A stretch of DNA of 64,000 bases from Metopolophium dirhodum (taxonomy: Eukaryota; Arthropoda; Insecta; Hemiptera; Aphididae). The notes beneath the pieces were generated by a model, which searched no databases, was not told the DNA's origin, and saw only the letters and a program-made list of their open reading frames with translations. The stretch lies in assembly GCF_019925205.1 (NCBI RefSeq), contig NC_083562.1, positions 25,606,001 to 25,670,000 of the forward strand, read 5' to 3'. This document shows, piece after piece, positions 22,414 to 34,811 of this stretch; the stretch's first letter is position 1; each line of letters begins with the position of its first letter. The position numbers were made by a program, and so were the translations under genes.

Positions 22414-24995
22414 TAAAAGTATTTGCAAAACTGTATGGTTTATAGAAAACGAAAATATAAACATTCAGTAAAATTGTCATGTATCTAGTATTATTCGTTT
22501 TTGAATAACAACAAAATAGAAAATCGTTACATGAGAAATCGAGTAAATATCAAATGTTGTAAAAATATGAACTTCAAACGCTCATAAAAATTATTTTGAC
22601 TTTATTGTAGTCATTTTTTTTTTTTTTTTTTTGGATAAAGGTAGACAAACTTAAGGATAATCTTGTATTAAATTTTCAAAACATAGATTAAAAAAAGAAA
22701 ATTTTTACGAATTCTCAACTCAAAATAATTTGCTGATTTTTGTGATTTTTAAATGCTTATAAATAAAAACTGTGACTAAGGATTTTTATTTTTTTCATCT
22801 GCCTTTGAAACAATAACCTAGGAGCCTTCTATTAAATTGTCAAGCCTTTTTTCTACAAATAAATTTTATTGATATTTATAGAAAAAAAATGGAAACTGAA
22901 AATGTCCGTAAACAGCTCAATATAAGTCAACATATTTGGAAAATGTTATGGTGTTTAGGAAATGCTAATATTAACATCCGGACAAAATTTCACGTACCAA
23001 CATTTATTTATTTTTAGAATTACACCAAAATTTTGCGTAAAAATTCCCGTTTTTCCTCAATTTTTATTTTGTTTTTCACGTCGCTTTAGAAAACTACCAA
23101 ATAATTTTTACTTTTGACCCTCCAAAGTACTAACAAGATTCACTTTCCTATCAGTAAAGTTACTGTAGATTAAAATCCAAGCACCTTTACTGTCCTAAAA
23201 GGTGATGACAGACACAAAAAAAAAAACGCATCATTGTAAAATCAATACATTCATCATCGCTTCGCTCATAATCTAAAATGTTATACAGGTACTCCGTGAC
23301 TGAAAGCCAATACTCACGGGCCGCGAGTAGAGGCACGCGCTGTTCAGTATGTTAGGTTTAGTTAGGTCTCGTTAGGTTTAGTGAGGTTTAATTTAACCGG
23401 ACGCAGCTAACGGCATTCGCCGGTAATTTTATTTTTATTTGGATTAATTCGATCATGACAGCGCCATCTAACGCCCAAAGAACTGGCCCTCGGAATTTAT
23501 CAATTTCTTAGTTAAATAGCGTTGTCATATACGATTTACAACCCGGACTAAGATGGGTCTCCAAGACAAACATTTTGTTTGCAAATAGTTGAGTTGCAGA
23601 ATTTTTATTTTTTTTTTGTCAAGTAGATATGATTGTCATTTGACTCAAAGATTTTCGTACATATTTTGATGTTGAAACTTATGGAAAGTTATTTCCAACG
23701 TATTTTAAAAAAGTACCTATCTATTTTTCAATTCGCAATTTGTCATTTTTTTTATTTTTCTATTAAAATTTATTTTATTTCGACCATTTTAATCAACAAT
23801 TCTTATGGTATTAAATATTTTATCTTTATTTTCAGGTGTAGGGGGTAAAGGTAATAAAAGTGGCAACTGGCAGGTATAATTTTTTTTTTCAATTCAACAT
23901 ACATTTATTTATAATTTTTAAATACACTGAATATCTGATTTAAAATTTTTTTTTTTTTGCTGCTTAAAATTCCATATTAAAATCCCCTTTCGATTTTTTT
24001 TTCAATTCAATTAGTAAGGTTAATAGTTAATAGTTTTTTTCTGCTTAAGAATTTGGTAAAATAATAACACCGGCAAATGATCCTACCACTGCCCCTACAC
24101 CTGCTCCTGCACCTTTTCACTGGCAGGGGCAGTGGCAGGATAAGATTCAGGGGCAGTGGTAAGATAAGTGGCAAGGTTTATTTTTTAACCAGTTTCCAGA
24201 CAAATTCTAAAACAGAAAAAATCTAACATACCTGCCACTTCCCCTGACCCTTATCACACCACTGTACCTGTTCAGGGCCGGGGGCAAGGTAAATGGAAGT
24301 GGTGTTATCAGGGGCAGGGACCGTGGTAGGATCAGGGGCAGGGGCAGTGGCAGGTATGTTAGATTTTTTCTGTTTTAGAATATGTCAGGAAATTGCTTAA
24401 AAATAAAACTTGCCACTGATCTGCCACTGCCCCCTGCCGCTGAAAAGGTGTGGGGGCAGGTTAAGGGGCAGTGGTTGGGATCATGGGCAGTGGCGGGGGC
24501 AGAATCAGATTCAGGGGCAAATTCAGATTCAGGGGCAGTGGCAGGGGCGAATTCAGATTTAGGGGCGGGAGCAGTGAGAGGGGCAGGGGCAAAATCCGAT
24601 TCAGGGGCAGGGGCAGGATCAGATTCGGGGGGCAGATGCAGTGGCAGGGGCAAAATTCAGATTCAGGGGCAGTGGCAGGGGCAAATTCAGATTTAGGGAC
24701 AGGTGCAGTGGCAGGGGCAAAAACCGATTCAGGGGCAGTGGCAGGGGGCAGGGGCAAAATTCAGCTTCAGGGGCAGGGGCTGAATCAGATTCAGGGCGGG
24801 AGCAGTGAGAGGGGCAGGGGCAAAATCCGATTCAGGGGCAGGGGCAGGATCAGATTCGGGGGCAGGTGCAGTGGCAGGGGCAAATTCAGATTCAGGGGCA
24901 GGTGCAGTGTCGGGGGGTTAAACCCGATTCATGGGGCAAAATCGGATTCAGGGGCAGTGGCAGGGGAATGGGCAGAATCAGATTCAGGGCAAGAA
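22414..24995. repeat. Macrosatellite unit 10 (class A', long minisatellite, 2582 bp)
   Basis: TTAGG tract at 23352, foldback 24077-24484, minisatellite 24485-24995 (511 bp). It carries both A' markers. Its private change GGGGCAGATGCAGTGG near 24631 separates it from unit 8. Confidence 0.95.
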
Positions 24996-27455
24996 TAAAA
25001 GTATTTGCAAAACTGTATGGTTTATAGAAAACGAAAATATAAACATTCAGTAAAATTGTCATGTATCTAGTATTATTCGTTTTTGAATAACAACAAAATA
25101 GAAAATCGTTACATGAGAAATCGAGTAAATATCAAATGTTGTAAAAATATGAACTTCAAACGCTCATAAAAATTATTTTGACTTTATTGTAGTCATTTTT
25201 TTTTTTTTTTTTTTGGATAAAGGTAGACAAACTTAAGGATAATCTTGTATTAAATTTTCAAAACATAGATTAAAAAAAGAAAATTTTTACGAATTCTCAA
25301 CTCAAAAAAATTTGCTAATTTTTGTGATTTTTAAATGCTTATAAATAAAAACTGTGACTAAGGATTTTTATTTTTTTCATCTGCCTTTGAAACTATAACC
25401 TAGGAGCCTTCTATTAAATTGTCAAGCCTTTTATTCTACAAATAAATTTTATTGATATTAATAGAAAAAAAATGGAAACTGAAAATGTCCGTAAACAGCT
25501 CAATATAAGGCAACATATTTGGAAAATGTTATGGTGTTTAGGAAATGCTAATATTAACATCCGGACAAAATTTCACGTACCAACATTTATTTATTTTTAG
25601 AATTACACCAAAATTTTGCGTAAAAATTCCCGTTTTTCCTCAATTTTTCTTTTGTTTTTCACGTCGCTTTAGAAAACTACCAAATAATTTTTACTTTTGA
25701 CCCTCCAAAGTACTAACAAGATTCACTTTCCTATCAGTAAAGTTACTGTAGATTAAAATCCAAGCACCTTTACTGTCCTAAAAGGTGATGACAGACACAA
25801 AAAAAAAAAACGCATCATTGTAAAATCAATACATTCATCATCGCTTCGCTCATAATCTAAAATGTTATACAGGTACTCCGTGACTGAAAGCCAATACTCA
25901 CGGGCCGCGAGTAGAGGCACGCGCTGTTCAGTATGTTAGGTTTAGTTAGGTCTCGTTAGGTTTAGTGAGGTTTAATTTAACCGGACGCAGCTAACGGCAT
26001 TCGCCGGTAATTTTATTTTTATTTGGATTAATTCGATCATGACAGCGCCATCTAACGCCCAAAGAACTGGCCCTCGGAATTTCTCAATTTCTTAGTTAAA
26101 TAGCGTTGTCATATACGATTTACAACCCGGACTAAGATGGGTCTCCAAGACAAACATTTTGTTTGCAAATAGTTGAGTTGCAGAATTTTTATTTTTTTTT
26201 TGTCAAGTAGATATGATTGTCATTTGACTCAAAGATTTTCGTACATATTTTGATGTTGAAACTTATGGAAAGTTATTTCCAACGTATTTTAAAAAAGTAC
26301 CTATCTATTTTTCAATTCGCAATTTGTCATTTTTTTTATTTTTCTATTAAATTTTATTTTATTTCGACCATTTTAATTAACAATTCTTATGGTATTAAAT
26401 ATTTTATCTTTATTTTCAGGTGTAGGGGGTAAAGGTAAGAAAAGTGGCAACTGGCAGGTATAATTTTTTTTTTCAATTCAACATACATTTATTTATAATT
26501 TTTAAATACACTGAATATCTGATTTAAAATTTTTTTTTTTTGCTGCTTAAAATTCCATATTAAAATCCCCTTTCGATTTTTTTTTCAATTCAATTAGTAA
26601 GGTTAATAGTTAATAGTTTTTTTCTGCTTAAGAATTTGGTAAAATAATAACACCGGCAAATGATCCTACCACTGCCCCTACACCTGCTCCTGCACCTTTT
26701 CACTGGCAGGGGCAGTGGCAGGATAAGATTCAGGGGCAGTGGTAAGATAAGTGGCAAGGTTTATTTTTTAACCAGTTTCCAGACAAATTCTAAAACAGAA
26801 AAAATCTAACATACCTGCCACTTCCCCTGACCCTTATCACACCACTGTACCTGTTCAGGGCCGGGGGCAAGGTAAATGGAAGTGGTGTTATCAGGGGCAG
26901 GGACCGTGGTAGGATCAGGGGCAGGGGCAGTGGCAGGTATGTTAGATTTTTTCTGTTTTAGAATATGTCAGGAAATTGCTTAAAAATAAAACTTGCCACT
27001 GATCTGCCACTGCCCCCTGCCGCTGAAAAGGTGTGGGGGCAGGTTAAGGGGCAGTGGTTGGGATCATGGGCAGTGGCGGGGGCAGAATCAGATTCAGGGG
27101 CAAATTCAGATTCAGGGGCAGTGGCAGGGGCGAATTCAGATTTAGGGGCAGGTGCAGTGGCAGGTGCAAAAAACCGATTCAGGGGCAGGGGAAAAATTCA
27201 GCTTCAGTGGCAGGGGCAAAAATCCGATTCAGGGGCAGGACAAAATTCAGATTCAGGGGCAGGGGCTGAATCAGATTCAGGGGCAGGTGAGTGGCAAAAT
27301 CAGATTCAGGGGCGGGAGCAGTGAGAGGGGCAGGGGCAAAATCCGATTCAGGGGCAGGGGCAGGATAAGATTCGGGGGCAGGTGCAGTGGCAGGGGCAAA
27401 TTCAGATTCAGGGGCAGTGGCAGGGGAATGGGCAGAATCAGATTCAGGGCAAGAA
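24996..27455. repeat. Macrosatellite unit 11 (class B, 2460 bp)
   Basis: TTAGG tract at 25936, foldback 26660-27067, minisatellite 27068-27455 (388 bp). Like units 7 and 9 in the flank; the minisatellite has a private GCAGGATAAGATTCGGGG near 27361. The A-run before CGCATCATTG is one or two bases longer than in unit 7. Confidence 0.95.
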
Positions 27456-30039
27456 TAAAAGTATTTGCAAAACTGTATGGTTTATAGAAAACGAAAATAT
27501 AAACATTCAGTAAAATTGTCATGTATCTAGTATTATTCGTTTTTGAATAACAACAAAATAGAAAATCGTTACATGAGAAATCGAGTAAATATCAAATGTT
27601 GTAAAAATATGAACTTCAAACGCTCATAAAAATTATTTTGACTTTATTGTAGTCATTTTTTTTTTTTTTTTTTTGGATAAAGGTAGACAAACTTAAGGAT
27701 AATCTTGTATTAAATTTTCAAAACATAGATTAAAAAAAGAAAATTTTTACGAATTCTCAACTCAAAATAATTTGCTGATTTTTGTGATTTTTAAATGCTT
27801 ATAAATAAAAACTGTGACTAAGGATTTTTATTTTTTTCATCTGCCTTTGAAACAATAACCTAGGAGCCTTCTATTAAATTGTCAAGCCTTTTTTCTACAA
27901 ATAAATTTTATTGATATTTATAGAAAAAAAATGGAAACTGAAAATGTCCGTAAACAGCTCAATATAAGTCAACATATTTGGAAAATGTTATGGTGTTTAG
28001 GAAATGCTAATATTAACATCCGGACAAAATTTCACGTACCAACATTTATTTATTTTTAGAATTACACCAAAATTTTGCGTAAAAATTCCCGTTTTTCCTC
28101 AATTTTTATTTTGTTTTTCACGTCGCTTTAGAAAACTACCAAATAATTTTTACTTTTGACCCTCCAAAGTACTAACAAGATTCACTTTCCTATCAGTAAA
28201 GTTACTGTAGATTAAAATCCAAGCACCTTTACTGTCCTAAAAGGTGATGACAGACACAAAAAAAAAAACGCATCATTGTAAAATCAATACATTCATCATC
28301 GCTTCGCTCATAATCTAAAATGTTATACAGGTACTCCGTGACTGAAAGCCAATACTCACGGGCCGCGAGTAGAGGCACGCGCTGTTCAGTATGTTAGGTT
28401 TAGTTAGGTCTCGTTAGGTTTAGTGAGGTTTAATTTAACCGGACGCAGCTAACGGCATTCGCCGGTAATTTTATTTTTATTTGGATTAATTCGATCATGA
28501 CAGCGCCATCTAACGCCCAAAGAACTGGCCCTCGGAATTTATCAATTTCTTAGTTAAATAGCGTTGTCATATACGATTTACAACCCGGACTAAGATGGGT
28601 CTCCAAGACAAACATTTTGTTTGCAAATAGTTGAGTTGCAGAATTTTTATTTTTTTTTTTGTCAAGTAGATATGATTGTCATTTGACTCAAAGATTTTCG
28701 TACATATTTTGATGTTGAAACTTATGGAAAGTTATTTCCAACGTATTTTAAAAAAGTACCTATCTATTTTTCAATTCGCAATTTGTCATTTTTTTTATTT
28801 TTCTATTAAAATTTATTTTATTTCGACCATTTTAATCAACAATTCTTATGGTATTAAATATTTTATCTTTATTTTCAGGTGTAGGGGGTAAAGGTAATAA
28901 AAGTGGCAACTGGCAGGTATAATTTTTTTTTTTCAATTCAACATACATTTATTTATAATTTTTAAATACACTGAATATCTGATTTAAAATTTTTTTTTTT
29001 TTGCTGCTTAAAATTCCATATTAAAATCCCCTTTCGATTTTTTTTTCAATTCAATTAGTAAGGTTAATAGTTAATAGTTTTTTTCTGCTTAAGAATTTGG
29101 TAAAATAATAACACCGGCAAATGATCCTACCACTGCCCCTACACCTGCTCCTGCACCTTTTCACTGGCAGGGGCAGTGGCAGGATAAGATTCAGGGGCAG
29201 TGGTAAGATAAGTGGCAAGGTTTATTTTTTAACCAGTTTCCAGACAAATTCTAAAACAGAAAAAATCTAACATACCTGCCACTTCCCCTGACCCTTATCA
29301 CACCACTGTACCTGTTCAGGGCCGGGGGCAAGGTAAATGGAAGTGGTGTTATCAGGGGCAGGGACCGTGGTAGGATCAGGGGCAGGGGCAGTGGCAGGTA
29401 TGTTAGATTTTTTCTGTTTTAGAATATGTCAGGAAATTGCTTAAAAATAAAACTTGCCACTGATCTGCCACTGCCCCCTGCCGCTGAAAAGGTGTGGGGG
29501 CAGGTTAAGGGGCAGTGGTTGGGATCATGGGCAGTGGCGGGGGCAGAATCAGATTCAGGGGCAAATTCAGATTCAGGGGCAGTGGCAGGGGCGAATTCAG
29601 ATTTAGGGGCGGGAGCAGTGAGAGGGGCAGGGGCAAAATCCGATTCAGGGGCAGGGGCAGGATCAGATTCGGGGGGCAGGTGCAGTGGCAGGGGCAAATT
29701 CAGATTCAGGGGCAGTGGCAGGGGCAAAATTCAGATTTAGGGACAGGTGCAGTGGCAGGGGCAAAAACCGATTCAGGGGCAGTGGCAGGGGGCAGGGGCA
29801 AAATTCAGCTTCAGGGGCAGGGGCTGAATCAGATTCAGGGCGGGAGCAGTGAGAGGGGCAGGGGCAAAATCCGATTCAGGGGCAGGGGCAGGATCAGATT
29901 CGGGGGCAGGTGCAGTGGCAGGGGCAAATTCAGATTCAGGGGCAGGTGCAGTGTCGGGGGGTTAAACCCGATTCATGGGGCAAAATCGGATTCAGGGGCA
30001 GTGGCAGGGGAATGGGCAGAATCAGATTCAGGGCAAGAA
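27456..30039. repeat. Macrosatellite unit 12 (class A', long minisatellite, 2584 bp)
   Basis: TTAGG tract at 28394, foldback 29121-29528, minisatellite 29529-30039 (511 bp). Third and last A' unit; both A' markers are present. T-runs near 28650 and 28922 are each one longer than in units 8 and 10, and the minisatellite differs from theirs by a shifted single A in the CAAATT/CAAAATT words. Confidence 0.95.
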
Positions 30040-32428
30040 TAAAAGTATTTTCAAAACTGTATGGTTTATAGAAAACGAAAATATAAACATTCAGTAAAAT
30101 TGTCATGTATCTAGTATTATTCGTTTTTGAATAACAACAAAATAGAAAATCGTTACATGAGAAATCGAGTAAATATCAAATGTTGTAAAAATATGAACTT
30201 CAAACGCTCATAAAAATTATTTTGACTTTATTGTAGTCATTTTTTTTTTTTTTTTTTTGGACAAAGGTAGACAAACTTAAGGATAATCTTGTATTAAATT
30301 TTCAAAACATAGATTAAAAAAAGAAAATTTTTACGAATTCTCAACTCAAAAAAATTTGCTAATTTTTGTGATTTTTAAATGCTTATAAATAAAAACTGTG
30401 ACTAAGGATTTTTATTTTTTTCATCTGCCTTTGAAACTATAACCTAGGAGCCTTCTATTAAATTGTCAAGCCTTTTATTCTACAAATAAATTTTATTGAT
30501 ATTAATAGAAAAAAAATGGAAACTGAAAATGTCCGTAAACAGCTCAATATAAGGCAACATATTTGGAAAATGTTATGGTGTTTAGGAAATGCTAATATTA
30601 ACATCCGGACAAAATTTCACGTACCAACATTTATTTATTTTTAGAATTACACCAAAATTTTGCGTAAAAATTCCCGTTTTTCCTCAATTTTTCTTTTGTT
30701 TTTCACGTCGCTTTAGAAAACTACCAAATAATTTTTACTTTTGACCCTCCAAAGTACTAACAAGATTCACTTTCCTATCAGTAAAGTTACTGTAGATTAA
30801 AATCCAAGCACCTTTACTGTCCTAAAAGGTGATGACAGACACAAAAAAAAAAACGCATCATTGTAAAATCAATACATTCATCATCGCTTCGCTCATAATC
30901 TAAAATGTTATACAGGTACTCCGTGACTGAAAGCCAATACTCACGGGCCGCGAGTAGAGGCACGCGCTGTTCAGTATGTTAGGTTTAGTTAGGTCTCGTT
31001 AGGTTTAGTGAGGTTTAATTTAACCGGACGCAGCTAACGGCATTCGCCGGTAATTTTATTTTTATTTGGATTAATTCGATCATGACAGCGCCATCTAACG
31101 CCCAAAGAACTGGCCCTCGGAATTTCTCAATTTCTTAGTTAAATAGCGTTGTCATATACGATTTACAACCCGGACTAAGATGGGTCTCCAAGACAAACAT
31201 TTTGTTTGCAAATAGTTGAGTTGCAGAATTTTTATTTTTTTTTTGTCAAGTAGATATGATTGTCATTTGACTCAAAGATTTTCGTACATATTTTGATGTT
31301 GAAACTTATGGAAAGTTATTTCCAACGTATTTTAAAAAAGTACCTATCTATTTTTCAATTCGCAATTTGTCATTTTTTTTATTTTTCTATTAAATTTTAT
31401 TTTATTTCGACCATTTTAATTAACAATTCTTATGGTATTAAATATTTTATCTTTATTTTCAGGTGTAGGGGGTAAAGGTAAGAAAAGTGGCAACTGGCAG
31501 GTATAATTTTTTTTTTCAATTCAACATACATTTATTTATAATTTTTAAATACACTGAATATCTGATTTAAAATTTTTTTTTTTTGCTGCTTAAAATTCCA
31601 TATTAAAATCCCCTTTCGATTTTTTTTTCAATTCAATTAGTAAGGTTAATAGTTAATAGTTTTTTTTCTGCTTAAGAATTTGGTAAAATAATAACACCGG
31701 CAAATGATCCTACCACTGCCCCTACACCTGCTCCTGCACCTTTTCACTGGCAGGGGCAGTGGCAGGATAAGATTCAGGGGCAGTGGTAAGATAAGTGGCA
31801 AGGTTTATTTTTTAACCAGTTTCCAGACAAATTCTAAAACAGAAAAAATCTAACATACCTGCCACTTCCCCTGACCCTTATCACACCACTGTACCTGTTC
31901 AGGGCCGGGGGCAAGGTAAATGGAAGTGGTGTTATCAGGGGCAGGGACCGTGGTAGGATCAGGGGCAGGGGCAGTGGCAGGTATGTTAGATTTTTTCTGT
32001 TTTAGAATATGTCAGGAAATTGCTTAAAAATAAAACTTGCCACTGATCTGCCACTGCCCCCTGCCGCTGAAAAGGTGTGGGGGCAGGTTAAGGGGCAGTG
32101 GTTGGGATCATGGGCAGTGGTTGGGGCAGAATCAGATTCAGGGGCAGTGGCAGGGGCGAATTCAGATTTAGGGGCAGGGGCAGTGGCAGGGGCAAAAAAC
32201 CCGATTCAGGGGCAGGGGCAGGGGCAGGGGCTGAATCAGATTCAGGGGCAGGTGAGCGGCAAAATCAGATTCAGGGGCAGGATCAGATTCGGGGGCAGGT
32301 GCAGTGGCAGGGGCAAATTCAGATTCAGGGGCAGGTGCAGTGTCGGGGGGTAAAACCCGATTCATGGGGCAAAATCGGATTCAGGGGCAGTGGCAGGGGA
32401 ATGGGCAGAATCAGATTCAGGGCAAGAA
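30040..32428. repeat. Macrosatellite unit 13 (class B, short minisatellite, 2389 bp)
   Basis: The unit opens with TATTTTCAAAAC where the others read TATTTGCAAAAC. TTAGG tract at 30979, foldback 31704-32111, minisatellite 32112-32428 (317 bp). The minisatellite has lost the CAAATT-rich first module and reads GGGCAGTGGTTGGGGC just after the foldback, shared only with unit 14. It ends the B/A' alternation. Confidence 0.95.
32209..32230 (+). other. Strong G-quadruplex motif in unit 13 minisatellite
   Basis: Four consecutive GGGG runs are separated by two-base CA loops. This fits the classic intramolecular G-quadruplex pattern very well, with a matching C-rich i-motif on the other strand. Weaker versions with GTGG interruptions recur in every minisatellite. 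Structure formation in the cell is not shown by sequence. Confidence 0.6.
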
Positions 32429-34811
32429 TAAAAGTATTTGCAAAACTGTATGGTTTATAGAAAACGAAAATATAAACATTCAGTAAAATTGTCATGTATC
32501 TAGTATTATTCGTTTTTGAATAACAACAAAATAGAAAATCGTTACATGAGAAATCGAGTAAATATCAAATGTTGTAAAAATATGAACTTCAAACGCTCAT
32601 AAAAATTATTTTGACTTTATTGTAGTCATTTTTTTTTTTTTTTTTTGGATAAAGGTAGACAAACTTAAGGATAATCTTGTATTAAATTTTCAAAACATAG
32701 ATTAAAAAAAGAAAATTTTTACGAATTCTCAACTCAAAAAAATTTGCTAATTTTTGTGATTTTTAAATGCTTATAAATAAAAACTGTGACTAAGGATTTT
32801 TATTTTTTTCATCTGCCTTTGAAACTATAACCCAGGAGCCTTCTATTAAATTGTCAAGCCTTTTATTCTACAAATAAATTTTATTGATATTAATAGAAAA
32901 AAAATGGAAACTGAAAATGTCCGTAAACAGCTCAATATAAGGCAACATATTTGGAAAATGTTATGGTGTTTAGGAAATGCTAATATTAACATCCGGACAA
33001 AATTTCACGTACCAACATTTATTTATTTTTAGAATTACACCAAAATTTTGCGTAAAAATTCCCGTTTTTCCTCAATTTTTCTTTTGTTTTTCACGTCGCT
33101 TTAGAAAACTACCAAATAATTTTTACTTTTGACCCTCCAAAGTACTAACAAGATTCACTTTCCTATCAGTAAAGTTACTGTAGATTAAAATCCAAGCACC
33201 TTTACTGTCCTAAAAGGTGATGACAGACACAAAAAAAAAAACGCATCATTGTAAAATCAATACATTCATCATCGCTTCGCTCATAATCTAAAATGTTATA
33301 CAGGTACTCCGTGACTGAAAGCCAATACTCACGGGCCGCGAGTAGAGGCACGCGCTGTTCAGTATGTTAGGTTTAGTTAGGTCTCGTTAGGTTTAGTGAG
33401 GTTTAATTTAACCGGACGCAGCTAACGGCATTCGCCGGTAATTTTATTTTTATTTGGATTAATTCGATCATGACAGCGCCATCTAACGCCCAAAGAACTG
33501 GCCCTCGGAATTTCTCAATTTCTTAGTTAAATAGCGTTGTCATATACGATTTACAACCCGGACTAAGATGGGTCTCCAAGACAAACATTTTGTTTGCAAA
33601 TAGTTGAGTTGCAGAATTTTTATTTTTTTTTTGTCAAGTAGATATGATTGTCATTTGACTCAAAGATTTTCGTACATATTTTGATGTTGAAACTTATGGA
33701 AAGTTATTTCCAACGTATTTTAAAAAAGTACCTATCTATTTTTCAATTCGCAATTTGTCATTTTTTTTATTTTTCTATTAAATTTTATTTTATTTCGACC
33801 ATTTTAATTAACAATTCTTATGGTATTAAATATTTTATCTTTATTTTCAGGTGTAGGGGGTAAAGGTAAGAAAAGTGGCAACTGGCAGGTATAATTTTTT
33901 TTTTCAATTCAACATACATTTATTTATAATTTTTAAATACACTGAATATCTGATTTAAAATTTTTTTTTTTTGCTGCTTAAAATTCCATATTAAAATCCC
34001 CTTTCGATTTTTTTTTTCAATTCAATTAGTAAGGTTAATAGTTAATAGTTTTTTTTCTGCTTAAGAATTTGGTAAAATAATAACACCGGCAAATGATCCT
34101 ACCACTGCCCCTACACCTGCTCCTGCACCTTTTCACTGGCAGGGGCAGTGGCAGGATAAGATTCAGGGGCAGTGGTAAGATAAGTGGCAAGGTTTATTTT
34201 TTAACCAGTTTCCAGACAAATTCTAAAACAGAAAAAATCTAACATACCTGCCACTTCCCCTGACCCTTATCACACCACTGTACCTGTTCAGGGCCGGGGG
34301 CAAGGTAAATGGAAGTGGTGTTATCAGGGGCAGGGACCGTGGTAGGATCAGGGGCAGGGGCAGTGGCAGGTATGTTAGATTTTTTCTGTTTTAGAATATG
34401 TCAGGAAATTGCTTAAAAATAAAACTTGCCACTGATCTGCCACTGCCCCCTGCCGCTGAAAAGGTGTGGGGGCAGGTTAAGGGGCAGTGGTTGGGATCAT
34501 GGGCAGTGGTTGGGGCAGAATCAGATTCAGGGGCAGTGGCAGGGGCGAATTCAGATTTAGGGGCAGGGGCAGTGGCAGGGGCAAAAAACCCGATTCGGGG
34601 GCAGGGGCAGGGGCTGAATCAGATTCAGGGGCAGGTGAGCGGCAAAATCAGATTCAGGGGCAGGATCAGATTCGGGGGCAGGTGCAGTGGCAGGGGCAAA
34701 TTCAGATTCAGGGGCAGGTGCAGTGTCGGGGGGTAAAACCCGATTCATGGGGCAAAATCGGATTCAGGGGCAGTGGCAGGGGAATGGGCAGAATCAGATT
34801 CAGGGCAAGAA
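32429..34811. repeat. Macrosatellite unit 14 (class B, short minisatellite, 2383 bp)
   Basis: TTAGG tract at 33367, foldback 34093-34500, minisatellite 34501-34811 (311 bp). It shares the flank variant AACCCAGGAGCC (instead of AACCTAGGAGCC) with unit 15. The minisatellite matches unit 13 but has one CAGGGG hexamer fewer, a single-word contraction. Confidence 0.95.

Larger units (their letters stand above)
14916..30039. repeat. Dimeric higher-order repeat, three copies of about 5.04 kb
   Basis: Units 7-12 alternate strictly: a class B unit with a 388-bp minisatellite, then an A' unit with a 511-bp minisatellite. Dimer starts at 14916, 19955, 24996 and the end at 30040 give steps of 5039, 5041 and 5044 bases. 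A' units share CCTTTTTTCTAC (loss of AT) and CTATTAAAATTTA, which no other unit shows. The dimer is therefore the unit of recent amplification here. Confidence 0.9.
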
